Source: an uncultured Lachnospiraceae bacterium
Lineage (GTDB): Bacteria > Bacillota > Clostridia > Lachnospirales > Lachnospiraceae
NCBI GenBank assembly: GCA_934320845.1
Contig: CAKRFU010000023.1
Coordinates: 1-45,289, forward strand
Reading direction: 5' to 3'
DNA: 45,289 bases
A program made the translations under genes and the position numbers. The notes beneath the pieces were generated by a model. The model saw nothing but the letters and a program-made list of their open reading frames with translations. It was not told where the DNA came from and did no database searches. Positions within the stretch are counted from its first letter, which is position 1; every line of letters begins with the position of its first letter. Positions 35,536 to 45,103 of this stretch are shown here, in pieces.

Positions 35536-37261
35536 ACACTTCCACCGCCTGTCTGTAATTTACCGGTAAATTTCTTCCAACTCCTGCTGTCATTCCATAC
35601 AAGTCAGAAAACATTCTGCAGATATCTGTTGTATAAAAATAATTATTTGAAAAAAACTCTCCAGCAGACTGCATCCTTGTCATCTCTCCGTCAAATAAAA
35701 GTCCACATACATCTGCATTTTCCGAGCAGAAATCAATGTCATGCGATACAAGTACAACTGCTATTCCAGTTTTTGCCATTCTCTTAAGTATGTCTGCCAA
35801 TTTTATCTTAAATTCACCGTCAAGACCTTTTGTCGGTTCATCAAGCAGCAATACATCCGGTTTTAAAAGTAATACTTTTGCAATTGCAAGCCGCTGCTGC
35901 TGCCCCACGCTTATATCAAAAGGATGTCTCAAAGATAAATCTGATAATTCCATTTTTTCAAGCATTTCCTTTATCTTTGTATCGATAAAACACTCATAGT
36001 TTTCTGCATCTTTTCTGCCGCTATTTTTATATTTTGTATATTCATTCTTAAAGAAATCCTTATGACTTACAAAAACTTCTTTAAGCTCATCATAAACATT
36101 TATCTCAGTAAATACCGTCTGTGGATTCTGTGGAAGATATACTGCTCTCAACTCTTTCTTTTTCCTTATTTTTCCGCCCTTTGCCTTATAAACTCCTGCG
36201 AGGATTTTTAAAGCGGTTGTTTTTCCTGAGCCGTTTCCTCCCATAACTGCATATATTTTTCCTCCCGATATATCTATGGAGAAATCTTTTAATATCTTTT
36301 TTTTATCATATGAAAAACTCAGATGCACGGCTGACAATAATATATCTTTTTTATTGTTTTCAAGAATTTTTTTTTGCACGCCTGTCAATACACCTTTTTC
36401 AAATGCCGGATTATTGCCGTCTGTTTCAACATCAAATCTGTTTTTTATACTGTCTATCCACAATTTTGCATCTCTTATCGTCAACGGCAGACTTCCTTCA
36501 TTTCCGTATTCCAGCCAAAGTTTCATATATCCCGGAAGTGCTTCATAAACTTTACTTGCACTCTCTTTCATCTGACCGGCTATCTTATGAACTTTGTCAA
36601 ATCCGATAAGCTTTGTATCTTTCATAAGCATAACCCTGTCAGCCTTTGCAATAACTTCATGTACTCTCTGCTCACAAATAAGGATTGTCACACCAAAGTC
36701 TCTGTTTAGTTTCACTATATTCTGCAAAAATCTGTCAGAAGAAACCGGATCTAACTGTGACGTCGGCTCGTCAAGTATAAGCACTTTAGGATGCATTACC
36801 ATGACAGAAGCAAGATTTAATATCTGTTTCTGACCACCTGACAATTCATCCGTCTTTTTTTCATACCAGCCGCTTATGCCCAAATACTCTGACATCTCTG
36901 CAATTCTTCTGCGCATATCTTCTCTGCCATATCCAAGACTTTCAAGTCCGAAAGCAAGCTCATGCCATACCCTGTCTGTTACAATCTGACCATCAGGACT
37001 CTGTCCAACATATCCTATAAATGAAGCACTCTCCCTATCATCAAGCATTTCAATGTCTTTCCCGTCAAAATACATTTTTCCACTGCCATGACCTGTAGGA
37101 ATCTGATTTTTCTTCGTATGCCTTAATAAAGTGGTTTTTCCACAGCCCGATTCACCACAGAGCAAAACAAACTCACCTTTTTTTATTTCAAAGGATATAT
37201 CAGTTATTGCATTTTCTGACTGCCCCGGATACCTGAATGAAACTTTATCAAACTTAAGCAT
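35525..37261 (-). CDS. ECF transporter ATPase, two ABC domains fused (EcfA-EcfA')
   Basis: 578 aa. Domain 1 (about 1-235): Walker A GESGCGKT (36-43), signature LSGGQKQ, Walker B LILDEPTSQLD. Domain 2 (about 305-560): GGNGSGKTT, a deviant signature ISVGQQQRLAI in place of LSGGQ, and LLLDEPTKGLD. The linker carries no known domain. It powers substrate uptake together with EcfT and the S component. Fusion of the two ATPases is known in clostridial ECF systems. It lies 38 nt after ecfT and overlaps the S-component gene. Confidence 0.93.
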   Translation of the reverse strand: MLKFDKVSFRYPGQSENAITDISFEIKKGEFVLLCGESGCGKTTLLRHTKKNQIPTGHGSGKMYFDGKDIEMLDDRESASFIGYVGQSPDGQIVTDRVWHELAFGLESLGYGREDMRRRIAEMSEYLGISGWYEKKTDELSGGQKQILNLASVMVMHPKVLILDEPTSQLDPVSSDRFLQNIVKLNRDFGVTILICEQRVHEVIAKADRVMLMKDTKLIGFDKVHKIAGQMKESASKVYEALPGYMKLWLEYGNEGSLPLTIRDAKLWIDSIKNRFDVETDGNNPAFEKGVLTGVQKKILENNKKDILLSAVHLSFSYDKKKILKDFSIDISGGKIYAVMGGNGSGKTTALKILAGVYKAKGGKIRKKKELRAVYLPQNPQTVFTEINVYDELKEVFVSHKDFFKNEYTKYKNSGRKDAENYECFIDTKIKEMLEKMELSDLSLRHPFDISVGQQQRLAIAKVLLLKPDVLLLDEPTKGLDGEFKIKLADILKRMAKTGIAVVLVSHDIDFCSENADVCGLLFDGEMTRMQSAGEFFSNNYFYTTDICRMFSDLYGMTAGVGRNLPVNYRQAVEVFER

Positions 37262-37299
37262 TTTCTCTCTTTCCTTATTTCTAAATCCTGTGTTAGCTG

Positions 37300-38139
37300 T
37301 TAAATTATCACAAAAGACATATATATAATTTCAGATATTAAAGCTGCATATGAGGCAGCATCCATTCTTTTTATATATATTTCCGGAAAATAATATGTCT
37401 CAAATTTTCCGATGACAAGTGTGTAAACAATAAAAAATGACAATATCATAAATATTATAAAAAAAATTACATCTATTTTTTTCAATCTGAATCTGTGATA
37501 ACTGCTCCTTCTGCCTGTTCCATATCCTCTCGACTCCATTGATACCGAAGTATCAATGGAATTTTCAAGACACCAGGAGATTAGTATTGAAAATTCCTTT
37601 GTGTATTGCTTTGCTTTTGCCATAAAACCGGTGCCCTGTGCGCAGAGCATCCCAAGTTGTGCCTCATGTATTTCATGCCATCTTCTTATCATCATCGGTA
37701 TAAAACGCAGTACCATTGATATTATAAGCGAAAACTTATGCGATATTCTGTCTGTAACATATAATATTTTTTCTGAATCTATCATGCATCCCGCTGTTAC
37801 AAAATATAGTGACACTCCCATAAGCATCATTGCCATAATCAGACCGTATACAATATTTTCAAATGTTACCGCCATGTCATTTATATAAAACAGAGGTGTT
37901 ACTCCATTGTGGTTAAACAACGGCAGTATGATTACGGAAAATAAAAATACAGGTATAAAAAATAATGTCATCGTTTTTAATATTTTAAACCCTTTGTGCC
38001 TCAAAACAGATATTATCGAAATGACAAATGACACTGTTATAACTATGGGGTTTAGAGAAAACATTATTATGATAAGCAGCATGGCAAAATAAAACATACT
38101 TACTGCCGGATGCAGTTCTCTCAATAATTCTTTCTTCAT
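37300..38139 (-). CDS. ecfT: ECF transporter transmembrane protein EcfT
   Basis: 279 aa with about five to six membrane helices. MVLRFIPMMIRRWHEI (first ATPase-coupling helix) and DTSVSMESRGYGTGRR (the xRG coupling motif) are the EcfT signatures. It links the ATPases to the S component. It lies 16 bp after the tethered DUF4430 gene and has GGAGGC upstream. Confidence 0.9.
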   Translation of the reverse strand: MKKELLRELHPAVSMFYFAMLLIIIMFSLNPIVITVSFVISIISVLRHKGFKILKTMTLFFIPVFLFSVIILPLFNHNGVTPLFYINDMAVTFENIVYGLIMAMMLMGVSLYFVTAGCMIDSEKILYVTDRISHKFSLIISMVLRFIPMMIRRWHEIHEAQLGMLCAQGTGFMAKAKQYTKEFSILISWCLENSIDTSVSMESRGYGTGRRSSYHRFRLKKIDVIFFIIFMILSFFIVYTLVIGKFETYYFPEIYIKRMDAASYAALISEIIYMSFVII

Positions 38140-38155
38140 TTAAATATTGCCTCCG

Positions 38156-39064
38156 TCAGCTTCCTGCCCTTCCACTGCATGTATACATCCATTCTATCTG
38201 CTCGCCGCCACTTATTTTGTAGGCTGATGCCCCAACATTAGGCGTTTTCCCATCGACAAGATAAAGCCAGCCACTCATATCTCCCGCCATCTTTTCATAA
38301 AGGTATCCTATCCCCTTTACATATGATGAATTATATATTGCAGAATATGTTGCATCATATGCAATCTTATTCTCCTTACATGCAGCCACAAGCACATCAT
38401 AAACTGATGCTCCTTTTTTTACTTTTATCTCTATATTATTAAGCAGTCTGCCGTCTTTTGGCACATACTTTCTCACATTTTTTTCAAGCTTGTCCATGTT
38501 TGAAAGAAGTATAGAACAGTCAATCGTTATATTGCATTTTACATTTTCCTTATTTTCTTCCGGTTCTTTTGTCGGTGTCTGCTCTTTTTTATATGGTGCA
38601 GACGTTTTTTTAGGCTTATCTGTCCTGTTATTCCGGCTGTCGTCATTTTGTTTTTTTACTTTATTTTTTGTTTTTTCTGCCGCCTTCCTGTTATTTCCTC
38701 CGGAAGACTTTTTATCTTTTTTCCCGCTGTTTTTATCAGATTTTTTCTTTTCCTGTTTTTTTTCTGATTTCTTCTTTTTTTTACTTATTTTGCTTTTTTT
38801 TAAATCATTGTTATTTTTATCACTCTTTTCACCGTCTTTATCAGTAACGTCATTTTCTTCCTTTTTATTATCTGAAACATCAGTAGATGCTGTACTGCTT
38901 TCATTTGGCTTTCCACTTTCTCCCGAAGCTGATTCTGCATCTTTCATTTCAACCTTATTGACATTTTCATGTTTGCTTACTGATTCTATGTCAAGTTTTG
39001 AAACACCAACCGCAATAAGAATTATCAAAACAAACGGCACTAAATATTTTCTATAATTTTTCAA
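38156..39064 (-). CDS. Membrane-tethered DUF4430 (transcobalamin-like) protein
   Basis: 302 aa if it starts at TTG 39064, the codon with GGAGG 7 nt upstream; the track-style start at 39097 would place the ribosome site inside the gene. A membrane anchor (YLVPFVLIILIAVGVSKL, about 7-24) is followed by about 150 residues of Lys/Asp/Ser/Asn-rich linker (about 40-190), long enough to cross the wall. Then comes a DUF4430 domain (about 195-302: NITIDCSILLSNMDKL, VYDVLVAACKENKIAYDATY, GWLYLVDGKTPNVGASAYKI, GEQIEWMYTC). First gene after the cobalamin riboswitch. Predicted role: hand captured corrinoid to the ECF transporter. Confidence 0.82.
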   Translation of the reverse strand: MKNYRKYLVPFVLIILIAVGVSKLDIESVSKHENVNKVEMKDAESASGESGKPNESSTASTDVSDNKKEENDVTDKDGEKSDKNNNDLKKSKISKKKKKSEKKQEKKKSDKNSGKKDKKSSGGNNRKAAEKTKNKVKKQNDDSRNNRTDKPKKTSAPYKKEQTPTKEPEENKENVKCNITIDCSILLSNMDKLEKNVRKYVPKDGRLLNNIEIKVKKGASVYDVLVAACKENKIAYDATYSAIYNSSYVKGIGYLYEKMAGDMSGWLYLVDGKTPNVGASAYKISGGEQIEWMYTCSGRAGS

Positions 39065-39104
39065 TCTGACTCCTCCAACAATACTAAAACCTTGCAATTC
39101 AGCA

Positions 39105-39153
39105 AAATAAAAACAGACAAAGATTTCTCAGCAAGAGATTTCCTTGTCCGTTT
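39105..39153 (-). terminator. Riboswitch-controlled terminator
   Basis: In minus-strand RNA a long stem (arms about 39134-39151 and 39113-39130, loop near TTGC, with G-U pairs and a small internal loop) is followed by UUUUUAUUUU. It lies between the cobalamin aptamer and the first gene, the position of an OFF-switch expression platform. Confidence 0.75.
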
Positions 39154-39261
39154 TTCGCATATATCAAAATCAGCTAATTTTTATACAACAAAAAAACACC
39201 ATTTGCTCTGACACTTCCCACCGAAGCATTCTATTTAAGTCAAATAGTAGAAATCCCCTTG

Positions 39262-39441
39262 TCAGCAGGTCTCCTGGCTCGAACTCATCTGATTTCTTAA
39301 CCTTCCCATGATAAAATCACAGTGGCGTAACACAAAAAATCATCCTTCTTACAGTAGCGGGGGCTGCTGCAGCATCTCACTGCATTCCCTTTTAAGTCTG
39401 TCTCCTTAATCACCCTTAACGGCTGACAAAGTACAGCTCAC
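39262..39441 (-). promoter_or_regulatory. Cobalamin riboswitch
   Basis: The minus strand carries the conserved blocks in order: AAAAGGGAATGC, CAGTGAGATGCTGCAGCAGC, CCCCCGCTACTGTAA, GCCACTGTGATTTT, GGGAAGG and the B12 box AGCCAGGAGACCTGC (39265-39279). It precedes the DUF4430/ECF operon and a terminator, so bound adenosyl- or other cobalamin should stop transcription of the uptake genes. Together with gene content it identifies the transported substrate. Confidence 0.95.
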
Positions 39442-39467
39442 TGACAATAACATCAAAAGTATAGCAT

Positions 39468-39491
39468 AGATATACAAAATTTTGTATATCT
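39468..39491. repeat. Perfect 24-bp palindrome in the riboswitch promoter region
   Basis: 12-bp arms 39468-39479 and 39480-39491 with no spacer. On the minus strand it ends a few bases before TATACT (about 39457-39462), a -10-like element, so it covers the -35 region of the B12 operon. It could bind a symmetric regulator, or be a terminator-like cruciform. Confidence 0.75.
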
Positions 39492-39495
39492 CTTT

Positions 39496-39612
39496 TTAAC
39501 AATAATTATCGGTATAAAGTATAATCCTTATGCAAAACTCCCTATCATCATATTCAGTTTTAACTTCTCCGTTATACTTTTCTACCGCATCATTCACACT
39601 TCTTAAAATCTG
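39496..39612 (-). pseudogene. C-terminal remnant of a GHKL sensor histidine kinase
   Basis: 38 sense codons directly after pflA, in another frame, read QILRSVNDAVEKYNGEVK then TEYDDREFCIRIILYTDNYC and a stop. The pattern (Gly-poor) S-V-x-x-A-V-E-K-Y-x-G-E then x-Y-D-D-x-x-F-x-(I/V)-x-I-x-L is the end of AgrC/LytS-like GHKL ATPase domains. No start codon or ribosome site exists and the rest of the kinase is absent. I read it as an orphan 3' end. Confidence 0.5.
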
Positions 39613-39613
39613 T

Positions 39614-40366
39614 TTATTTTATATGAAGTATCTCTTTTGCTCTCTCCACCTGTTCTTTTGTTGGCGGCTCCACATCATCAAGACTGTATTTATAGCCGAG
39701 TTCTTTCCATTTAAATACTCCGAGTGTGTGATATGGAAGTATCTCAACTTTCTCCACTGTTTTTAATTTTGATATAAATTCATAAAGTCTCTTAAGATAC
39801 TTTTCATCATCATTTATCCCCGGAACAAGTACATGTCTTATCCACATGTCTTTTCCCTTCTCTGAAAGATATTCAGCCATATCAAGTATATTTTTATTTG
39901 TAAAACCTGTAAGTTTTTTATGCTCCTCATCATCAATATGCTTTATATCAAGCATAAACAAATCAGTATATTTTAATAGTTCATTAAACTTATCGAAAAA
40001 TTCACCTTCTCTTGTAAACGGATTGCCTGCGGTATCAAGCGTTGTGTGAATGCCATCCTGTTTCGCAAGCTTGAAAAATTCAATCAAAAAATCAATCTGT
40101 AAAAGTGCTTCACCACCACTTACCGTGATTCCGCCTGTTTTCCCCCAATAACTTTTATATCTCTTAGCCTGTTTTAAAAGTTCCTCCGGTGTTTTTAAAT
40201 TGTCATAATCTTCTCCCGGAAGTTTCCATGTATCCGGATTGTGACAATATTTGCAACGCATATTACATCCCTGTAAAAAAACAAGAAATCTCACACCCGG
40301 ACCATCAGCCGAGCCAAAACTTTCTATTGAATGTATTCTCGCATATACCTGTTTATTTTCTGACAT
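39614..40366 (-). CDS. pflA: Pyruvate formate-lyase activating enzyme
   Basis: 250 aa, radical SAM protein. CNMRCKYC (Cys34, Cys38, Cys41) binds the 4Fe-4S cluster; GGITVSGGEALLQ and the PGVRFLVFLQGC context are family signatures. It makes the glycyl radical on PflB using S-adenosylmethionine under anaerobic conditions. AGGAGG lies 13 nt before ATG 40366. It follows pflB by 230 bp with a terminator and its own promoter between, so the two genes can be transcribed separately. Confidence 0.96.
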   Translation of the reverse strand: MSENKQVYARIHSIESFGSADGPGVRFLVFLQGCNMRCKYCHNPDTWKLPGEDYDNLKTPEELLKQAKRYKSYWGKTGGITVSGGEALLQIDFLIEFFKLAKQDGIHTTLDTAGNPFTREGEFFDKFNELLKYTDLFMLDIKHIDDEEHKKLTGFTNKNILDMAEYLSEKGKDMWIRHVLVPGINDDEKYLKRLYEFISKLKTVEKVEILPYHTLGVFKWKELGYKYSLDDVEPPTKEQVERAKEILHIK

Positions 40367-40431
40367 TTACCTTGCAGACCTCCTTATTTCTAATATAAAA
40401 ACTTGTTTTTGTTATATAAATACTCCTTTTT

Positions 40432-40440
40432 ATTATAACA
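40432..40440 (-). promoter_or_regulatory. Extended -10 promoter of pflA
   Basis: Minus strand TGTTATAAT is a perfect extended -10 (40432-40440); no good -35 is seen at the matching distance. It would give a leader of about 60 nt before pflA. Confidence 0.6.
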
Positions 40441-40518
40441 GATTTACAATAAAAATATAATACGCGTATTTATGTTCTATTATTATTTGATTGTTTTGAA
40501 TTATCAATTCTTTTCGCC

Positions 40519-40558
40519 AAAAAAACGCTGCCACTCACAAAGAGGTGACAACGTTTTT
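40519..40558 (-). terminator. Intrinsic terminator of pflB
   Basis: Arms AACGTTGTCAC and GTGGCAGCGTT (G-U pairs) with a ~9-nt loop, followed by seven U residues on the minus strand; about 40 bp past the pflB stop. Confidence 0.85.
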
Positions 40559-40598
40559 ATTGTTATACTTTTAAGTATCTTCGCTTTAGCCTGGTCAA

Positions 40599-42851
40599 TT
40601 ACATATGGTCATGGCATGTTCTTGCTATTACATCGAGCTGCTGCTCTCTTGTAAGGTCGATGAACTTAACAGCATATCCTGATACACGGATTGTAAAGTT
40701 TGCATACTCTTCTTTCTCAGGATGTTCCATAGCATCGATAAGCTTCTCTTTACCAAATACATTGACATTGAGGTGATGTGCTCCCTGATCAAAGTATCCG
40801 TCCATTACCTGAACAAGGTTTGTTATACGCTCTCCATCCTCATTTCCGAGTGCTCCCGGATTGATTGTCTGTGTATTTGAAATACCGTCGAGTGCCCATT
40901 CATATGGAAGTTTTGTAAGTGAGTTGAGTGATGCCAAAAGTCCGCTCTTCTCTGCACCGTAACTTGGGTTTGCTCCCGGTGATAAAGGCTCTCCTGCTTT
41001 ACGTCCGTCAGGCATAGAACCTGTTGCTTTTCCGTAAACTACATTCGATGTAATTGTAAGGATTGATGTTGTAGGCTCTGAACGTCTGTATGTGTGATGT
41101 TTCTTAATCTTGTCCATGAATGTTCCAAGAAGCCATACTCCGATTTCATCTGCTCTGTCATCATCATTACCGTATCTAGGGAAGTCTCCCTCGATTTCAT
41201 AATCTTTTACAAGACCGTTTTCGTCACGGACTGTCTTAACCTTTGCATATTTGATAGCTGAAAGAGAATCTATTACATGAGAGAATCCTGCGATACCTGT
41301 TGCAAATGTTCTCTTTAAGTCTGTATCCATAAGTGCAAGCTCTGCTGCCTCATAATAATACTTGTCATGCATATACTGGATAAGATTGAGTGTATTTACA
41401 TAAAGGTCTGCAAGCCAGTCCATCATTTCATCATATCTTTCCATAACCTCATCATAGTCAAGATACTCTGATGTAATTGGTCTGTACTTAGGTCCTACCT
41501 GGTCACCTGTCTTTTCATCAACACCACCGTTGATAGCGTAAAGGAGACACTTAGCAAGATTTGCTCTTGCTCCGAAGAACTGCATTTCTTTACCTGTCTG
41601 TGTTGCTGATACGCAACAGCAGATAGCATAATCATCACCCCATACAGGTTTCATTGCATCATCGTTCTCATACTGGATAGAGCTTGTTGTAATAGAAATC
41701 TTAGCTGCATATCTCTTAAAGTTGTCAGGAAGTTTTGATGAATAAAATACTGTAAGGTTTGGCTCTGGAGCAGGTCCCATGTTCTCAAGTGTGTGAAGGA
41801 AACGATAATCAGTTTTTGTAACCATTGAACGTCCATCAACGCCTGTTCCTGCAACATCAAGTGTAGCCCATACAGGATCTCCTGAGAAGAGTTCGTTGTA
41901 TGATGGGATTCTTGCAAACTTAACCATTCTGAATTTCATTGTCATATGGTCGATAAGTTCCTGTGCCTCTTTCTCTGTAAGGATACCTTTCTTCATATCT
42001 CTCTCGATATAAATATCAATAAATGTTGACACACGTCCGACAGACATAGCTGCACCGTTCTGTGTCTTTATTGCAGCAAGATAACCAAAGTAAATCCACT
42101 GAATTGCTTCTTTTGCATTTTTAGCAGGCTCTGAAATATCAAATCCATAAATCTCAGCCATCTTCTTCATGTTTTCAAGTGCACGAATCTGCTCTGCAAT
42201 TTCTTCTCTGAGACGGATAACTTCTCCCTTCATGCTTCCGCTTCCACATTTGAGTTTGTCTTTCTTCTTTTCCTCGATAAGGAAATCAATACCGTAAAGA
42301 GCAACTCTTCTGTAGTCACCTACGATACGGCCACGGCCGTATGTATCCGGAAGTCCTGTCATAATCTTGTTGTGACGGGCTTTAAGCATTTCAGGTGTAT
42401 ATGCATCAAATACAGCAGTATTATGAGTTTTGTGATATACTGTGAAAATCTTTTTAATCTCAGGGTCCACTTCATATCCATATGTCTCGCAAGCCTGAAC
42501 TGCCATCTTTATACCACCATAAGGCATAAATGCACGTTTCAAAGGCTTGTCTGTCTGAAGTCCTACTACCTTCTCCAAGTCTTTTAATGACTCATCTATA
42601 TATCCTGCACCATGTGAAGTGATTGATGATACAATCTTTGTATCCATATCAAGCACTCCGCCCTTTTCTCTTTCTTCTTTCTGAAGTTTCTGAAGTGCTC
42701 CCCAAAGCTTGTCTGTAGCTTCTGTAGGGCCTTCAAGAAATGATTCATCACCTTCATATGGTGTATAGTTGTCCTGAATAAACTGTCTGACATTGATTTC
42801 CTCTTTCCAGAGTCTTCCCTCAAAGCCATCCCATTCTTTCATCTCTACCAC
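40599..42851 (-). CDS. pflB: Formate acetyltransferase (pyruvate formate-lyase)
   Basis: 750 aa; GTG 42851 with AGGAGG 8 nt upstream. Converts pyruvate and CoA to acetyl-CoA and formate, the main anaerobic pyruvate route. The catalytic pair is Cys412-Cys413 in [10 protein letters not shown] (a third Cys precedes them), and the radical glycine is Gly725 in [10 protein letters not shown]. Length and end match true PFL rather than diol-dehydratase relatives. The upstream region 42852-43028 has a candidate TTGACT-N17-TAAAAA promoter and is very A/T-rich; I see no clear Rex or FNR site. Confidence 0.97.
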   Translation of the reverse strand: MVEMKEWDGFEGRLWKEEINVRQFIQDNYTPYEGDESFLEGPTEATDKLWGALQKLQKEEREKGGVLDMDTKIVSSITSHGAGYIDESLKDLEKVVGLQTDKPLKRAFMPYGGIKMAVQACETYGYEVDPEIKKIFTVYHKTHNTAVFDAYTPEMLKARHNKIMTGLPDTYGRGRIVGDYRRVALYGIDFLIEEKKKDKLKCGSGSMKGEVIRLREEIAEQIRALENMKKMAEIYGFDISEPAKNAKEAIQWIYFGYLAAIKTQNGAAMSVGRVSTFIDIYIERDMKKGILTEKEAQELIDHMTMKFRMVKFARIPSYNELFSGDPVWATLDVAGTGVDGRSMVTKTDYRFLHTLENMGPAPEPNLTVFYSSKLPDNFKRYAAKISITTSSIQYENDDAMKPVWGDDYAICCCVSATQTGKEMQFFGARANLAKCLLYAINGGVDEKTGDQVGPKYRPITSEYLDYDEVMERYDEMMDWLADLYVNTLNLIQYMHDKYYYEAAELALMDTDLKRTFATGIAGFSHVIDSLSAIKYAKVKTVRDENGLVKDYEIEGDFPRYGNDDDRADEIGVWLLGTFMDKIKKHHTYRRSEPTTSILTITSNVVYGKATGSMPDGRKAGEPLSPGANPSYGAEKSGLLASLNSLTKLPYEWALDGISNTQTINPGALGNEDGERITNLVQVMDGYFDQGAHHLNVNVFGKEKLIDAMEHPEKEEYANFTIRVSGYAVKFIDLTREQQLDVIARTCHDHM

Positions 42852-43028
42852 GATAAATTCCTCCTGTATATTGATAAAATGTATAAATTATATTGGTTAT
42901 GGTATAAAAAAATATCTATACCTGCAACATCTATTTTTTAACATGTAATCAAAGTATAGTCAAGTATTTCTAATTAACAATTTTTCTCATATTTCTTGTT
43001 TTTGTCAAAAAAAAAATTCTCAAAAAAC

Positions 43029-43068
43029 ATCAAAACGCCTGTAAACCAAATGTTTAAGGCGTTTTGAT
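43029..43068 (-). terminator. Intrinsic terminator of the second chemoreceptor gene
   Basis: Perfect 12-bp arms (43029-43040 and 43057-43068) with a 16-nt loop; minus-strand RNA continues GUUUUUUG and, slightly later, a long U-run. Confidence 0.8.
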
Positions 43069-43116
43069 AAATTTTATTTATTAGGCTAATGAAGATATTC
43101 TCTCAAAAACATATGC

Positions 43117-43149
43117 TGTTGTCCGCACCTTAAAGTGCGGCTGACAACA
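43117..43149. repeat. Second hairpin behind the chemoreceptor gene
   Basis: TGTTGTC-CGCAC pairs with GTGCG-(GCT bulge)-GACAACA around loop CTTAAA. It lies between the stop codon at 43167 and the terminator and has no T-run; probably an mRNA 3'-end stem. Confidence 0.55.
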
Positions 43150-43166
43150 ATTCATCCCTTATAAAA

Positions 43167-45071
43167 TCAATATTTACTGTAACCATTATCTTCTAACGAT
43201 ATAATACTTTCATTTTCATTGAAATTGCTCTTTCCGGCAAATTCTGATGCATCAGGTATTCTGTGCATAGTATTTGACTGGTTGAGTGTTCCAATGTTGT
43301 TTGACGTTCCGAAGGAATCTGCTCTCTGCGCTGCCTGACTTCCTATAGCAATATTTCCTGACACATTGCCATATTCGGCTCCTGAAATTCCTGAGTTATT
43401 TTTAAGGTTATAATTTCCAAGAAGAACTTTAAGATTCTGAGCCTGATTTGAAAGTTCTTCACTTGCTGCTGCACACTGTTCGCTTGTGGCTGAATTGTTC
43501 TGTACTACCGAAGAAACCTGTCCAACTGCTTCATCTATCTGACCAAGTGCTATTGCCTGCTCATTTGATGACTCTGCTATATTTGCCACTATCTTAACAA
43601 TTTCCTCAACATTTGATGCTATAGCTGCAAGTTTTGAAGATGTCTCATTCGCAATAACAGAACCATTCTGTGTTTTCTCTATTGAATCCTCTATCATCTC
43701 GGCAGTTTCGCTTGCTGCTGCTGCACTCTTTGCTGCAAGGTTTCTTACTTCCTCTGCTACAACTGCAAAACCTTTTCCATGCTCACCTGCTCTTGCTGCC
43801 TCAACTGCAGCATTAAGGGCAAGGATATTTGTCTGGAATGCTATGTCATCAATTGTTTTGATAATTTTTGAAATGTTTTCTGATGACTCTGTGATGTCCT
43901 GCATAGCTGACATCATCTTATTCATTTCATCTGTTCCTTCTATGGCTTCTTCTTTTGCCTGATTTACTAGGTTTTCAGCTTCTTTTGCTTCGTCTGCATT
44001 CTGTTTTGTTCTTGAAGTTACCTCTGAAATTGATGAAGTTACCTGCTCGATTGCACTTGCCTGTTCAGTAGAGCCCTGTGCAAGTGACTGGCTTGCTATT
44101 GCCACCTGCTGTGCTCCTGCACCCACCTGATATGCAGATTCTTTAATATTTCCAAGCGTCTTATTATTTGAGTCAACCATAAGTTTAAATGCAAAACCAA
44201 GCTGATCTGCTTTTGTCTGTGGATTTATCTGCATTGAGAGATTTCCCCCTGCAACATCATTCGCTACGGCAACCTCTCTCTTCATTCTTTCAACGACTTT
44301 GTTGAAGCTATTTATCATTTTTCCAAGTTCATCATTTGTCGTCGCAGCAATCTTATCACCTGAAAGATCACCTGTTGAAATCTTTTCTGCAAGGTCGGTA
44401 AGTGCTTTGATAGGTCTTGTAAGAAATCTTGTATATGCAGCGGCAATAATGATAAATAATGCAAGACATATAAATGTTATAATAATCAAAACAACACTTG
44501 ACTCCTCATTTCGTTTTTCAACACTTTTTCTTCCTGCATCACTCTTATCACTAAAATACTTTGATGCACTTGAAACATCCTCGTCAACATCATCTGAAAC
44601 TGATTTTACGGAATCATTGTATATCTTCATTGCCTGAGTATATTTTTTCTGTGATACAAGTGTCATTATCTGCTTAAATGCTACAGTTCCATCATTCAAT
44701 ATTGTTTTAACATTTTCAAAAGAAGTTTTAGCCTGTCCGTTCTCATCCGTCTTTGGAATAGAGTCTATAAGATCATCAAGCTCTTTTGTACAGGTTTCTG
44801 ACAATTCCGTAATCTCTTTTGAAAGTGAACTCAAATCTATACCGTCATTTGCTGCATATACATAGTCAGATAAAAGACTTTCAAGCTCTTTATAATCCTT
44901 AGTAAAAGTTCCTATATCAATGCATTTTTGTGTATATGTATCATATACCGTATCATATTTATCGGCTATTGTTCTCTGTGCATTTATTCCCATAATACTA
45001 AATACTATCAAAATAATTCCTGCGACTCCATAGCCAATGAAAGTCTTTTTAGACAAACTCAAATTCTTCAT
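43167..45071 (-). CDS. Methyl-accepting chemotaxis protein
   Basis: 634 aa. Membrane segment 1 (about 9-30), helical sensor region (about 32-188, four-helix-bundle-like), membrane segment 2 (about 190-213), HAMP (about 214-268) and signalling domain (about 310-555) with [23 protein letters not shown] at the hairpin tip. A ~70-residue Ser/Asn-rich end (about 560-634) follows. GGAGGG precedes ATG 45071. The sensor region differs from that of 27153-28928, so the ligands probably differ. It lies 32 bp after the cheW end, so the two are likely co-transcribed. Confidence 0.94.
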   Translation of the reverse strand: MKNLSLSKKTFIGYGVAGIILIVFSIMGINAQRTIADKYDTVYDTYTQKCIDIGTFTKDYKELESLLSDYVYAANDGIDLSSLSKEITELSETCTKELDDLIDSIPKTDENGQAKTSFENVKTILNDGTVAFKQIMTLVSQKKYTQAMKIYNDSVKSVSDDVDEDVSSASKYFSDKSDAGRKSVEKRNEESSVVLIIITFICLALFIIIAAAYTRFLTRPIKALTDLAEKISTGDLSGDKIAATTNDELGKMINSFNKVVERMKREVAVANDVAGGNLSMQINPQTKADQLGFAFKLMVDSNNKTLGNIKESAYQVGAGAQQVAIASQSLAQGSTEQASAIEQVTSSISEVTSRTKQNADEAKEAENLVNQAKEEAIEGTDEMNKMMSAMQDITESSENISKIIKTIDDIAFQTNILALNAAVEAARAGEHGKGFAVVAEEVRNLAAKSAAAASETAEMIEDSIEKTQNGSVIANETSSKLAAIASNVEEIVKIVANIAESSNEQAIALGQIDEAVGQVSSVVQNNSATSEQCAAASEELSNQAQNLKVLLGNYNLKNNSGISGAEYGNVSGNIAIGSQAAQRADSFGTSNNIGTLNQSNTMHRIPDASEFAGKSNFNENESIISLEDNGYSKY

Positions 45072-45103
45072 ATGTTTTTCCCTCCATTTATATTGATTTT
45101 TAT

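Noticed and set aside
38490..39056. 188-codon plus-strand reading frame opposite the tethered DUF4430 gene
   Set aside because: It is the complement of the Lys/Ser-rich linker (Phe/Leu/Ser-rich) and has no ribosome site.
42852..43028. Rex or FNR operator upstream of pflB
   Set aside because: Only loose half-matches (TTGTTAATT-like) in A/T-rich DNA; no convincing palindrome.
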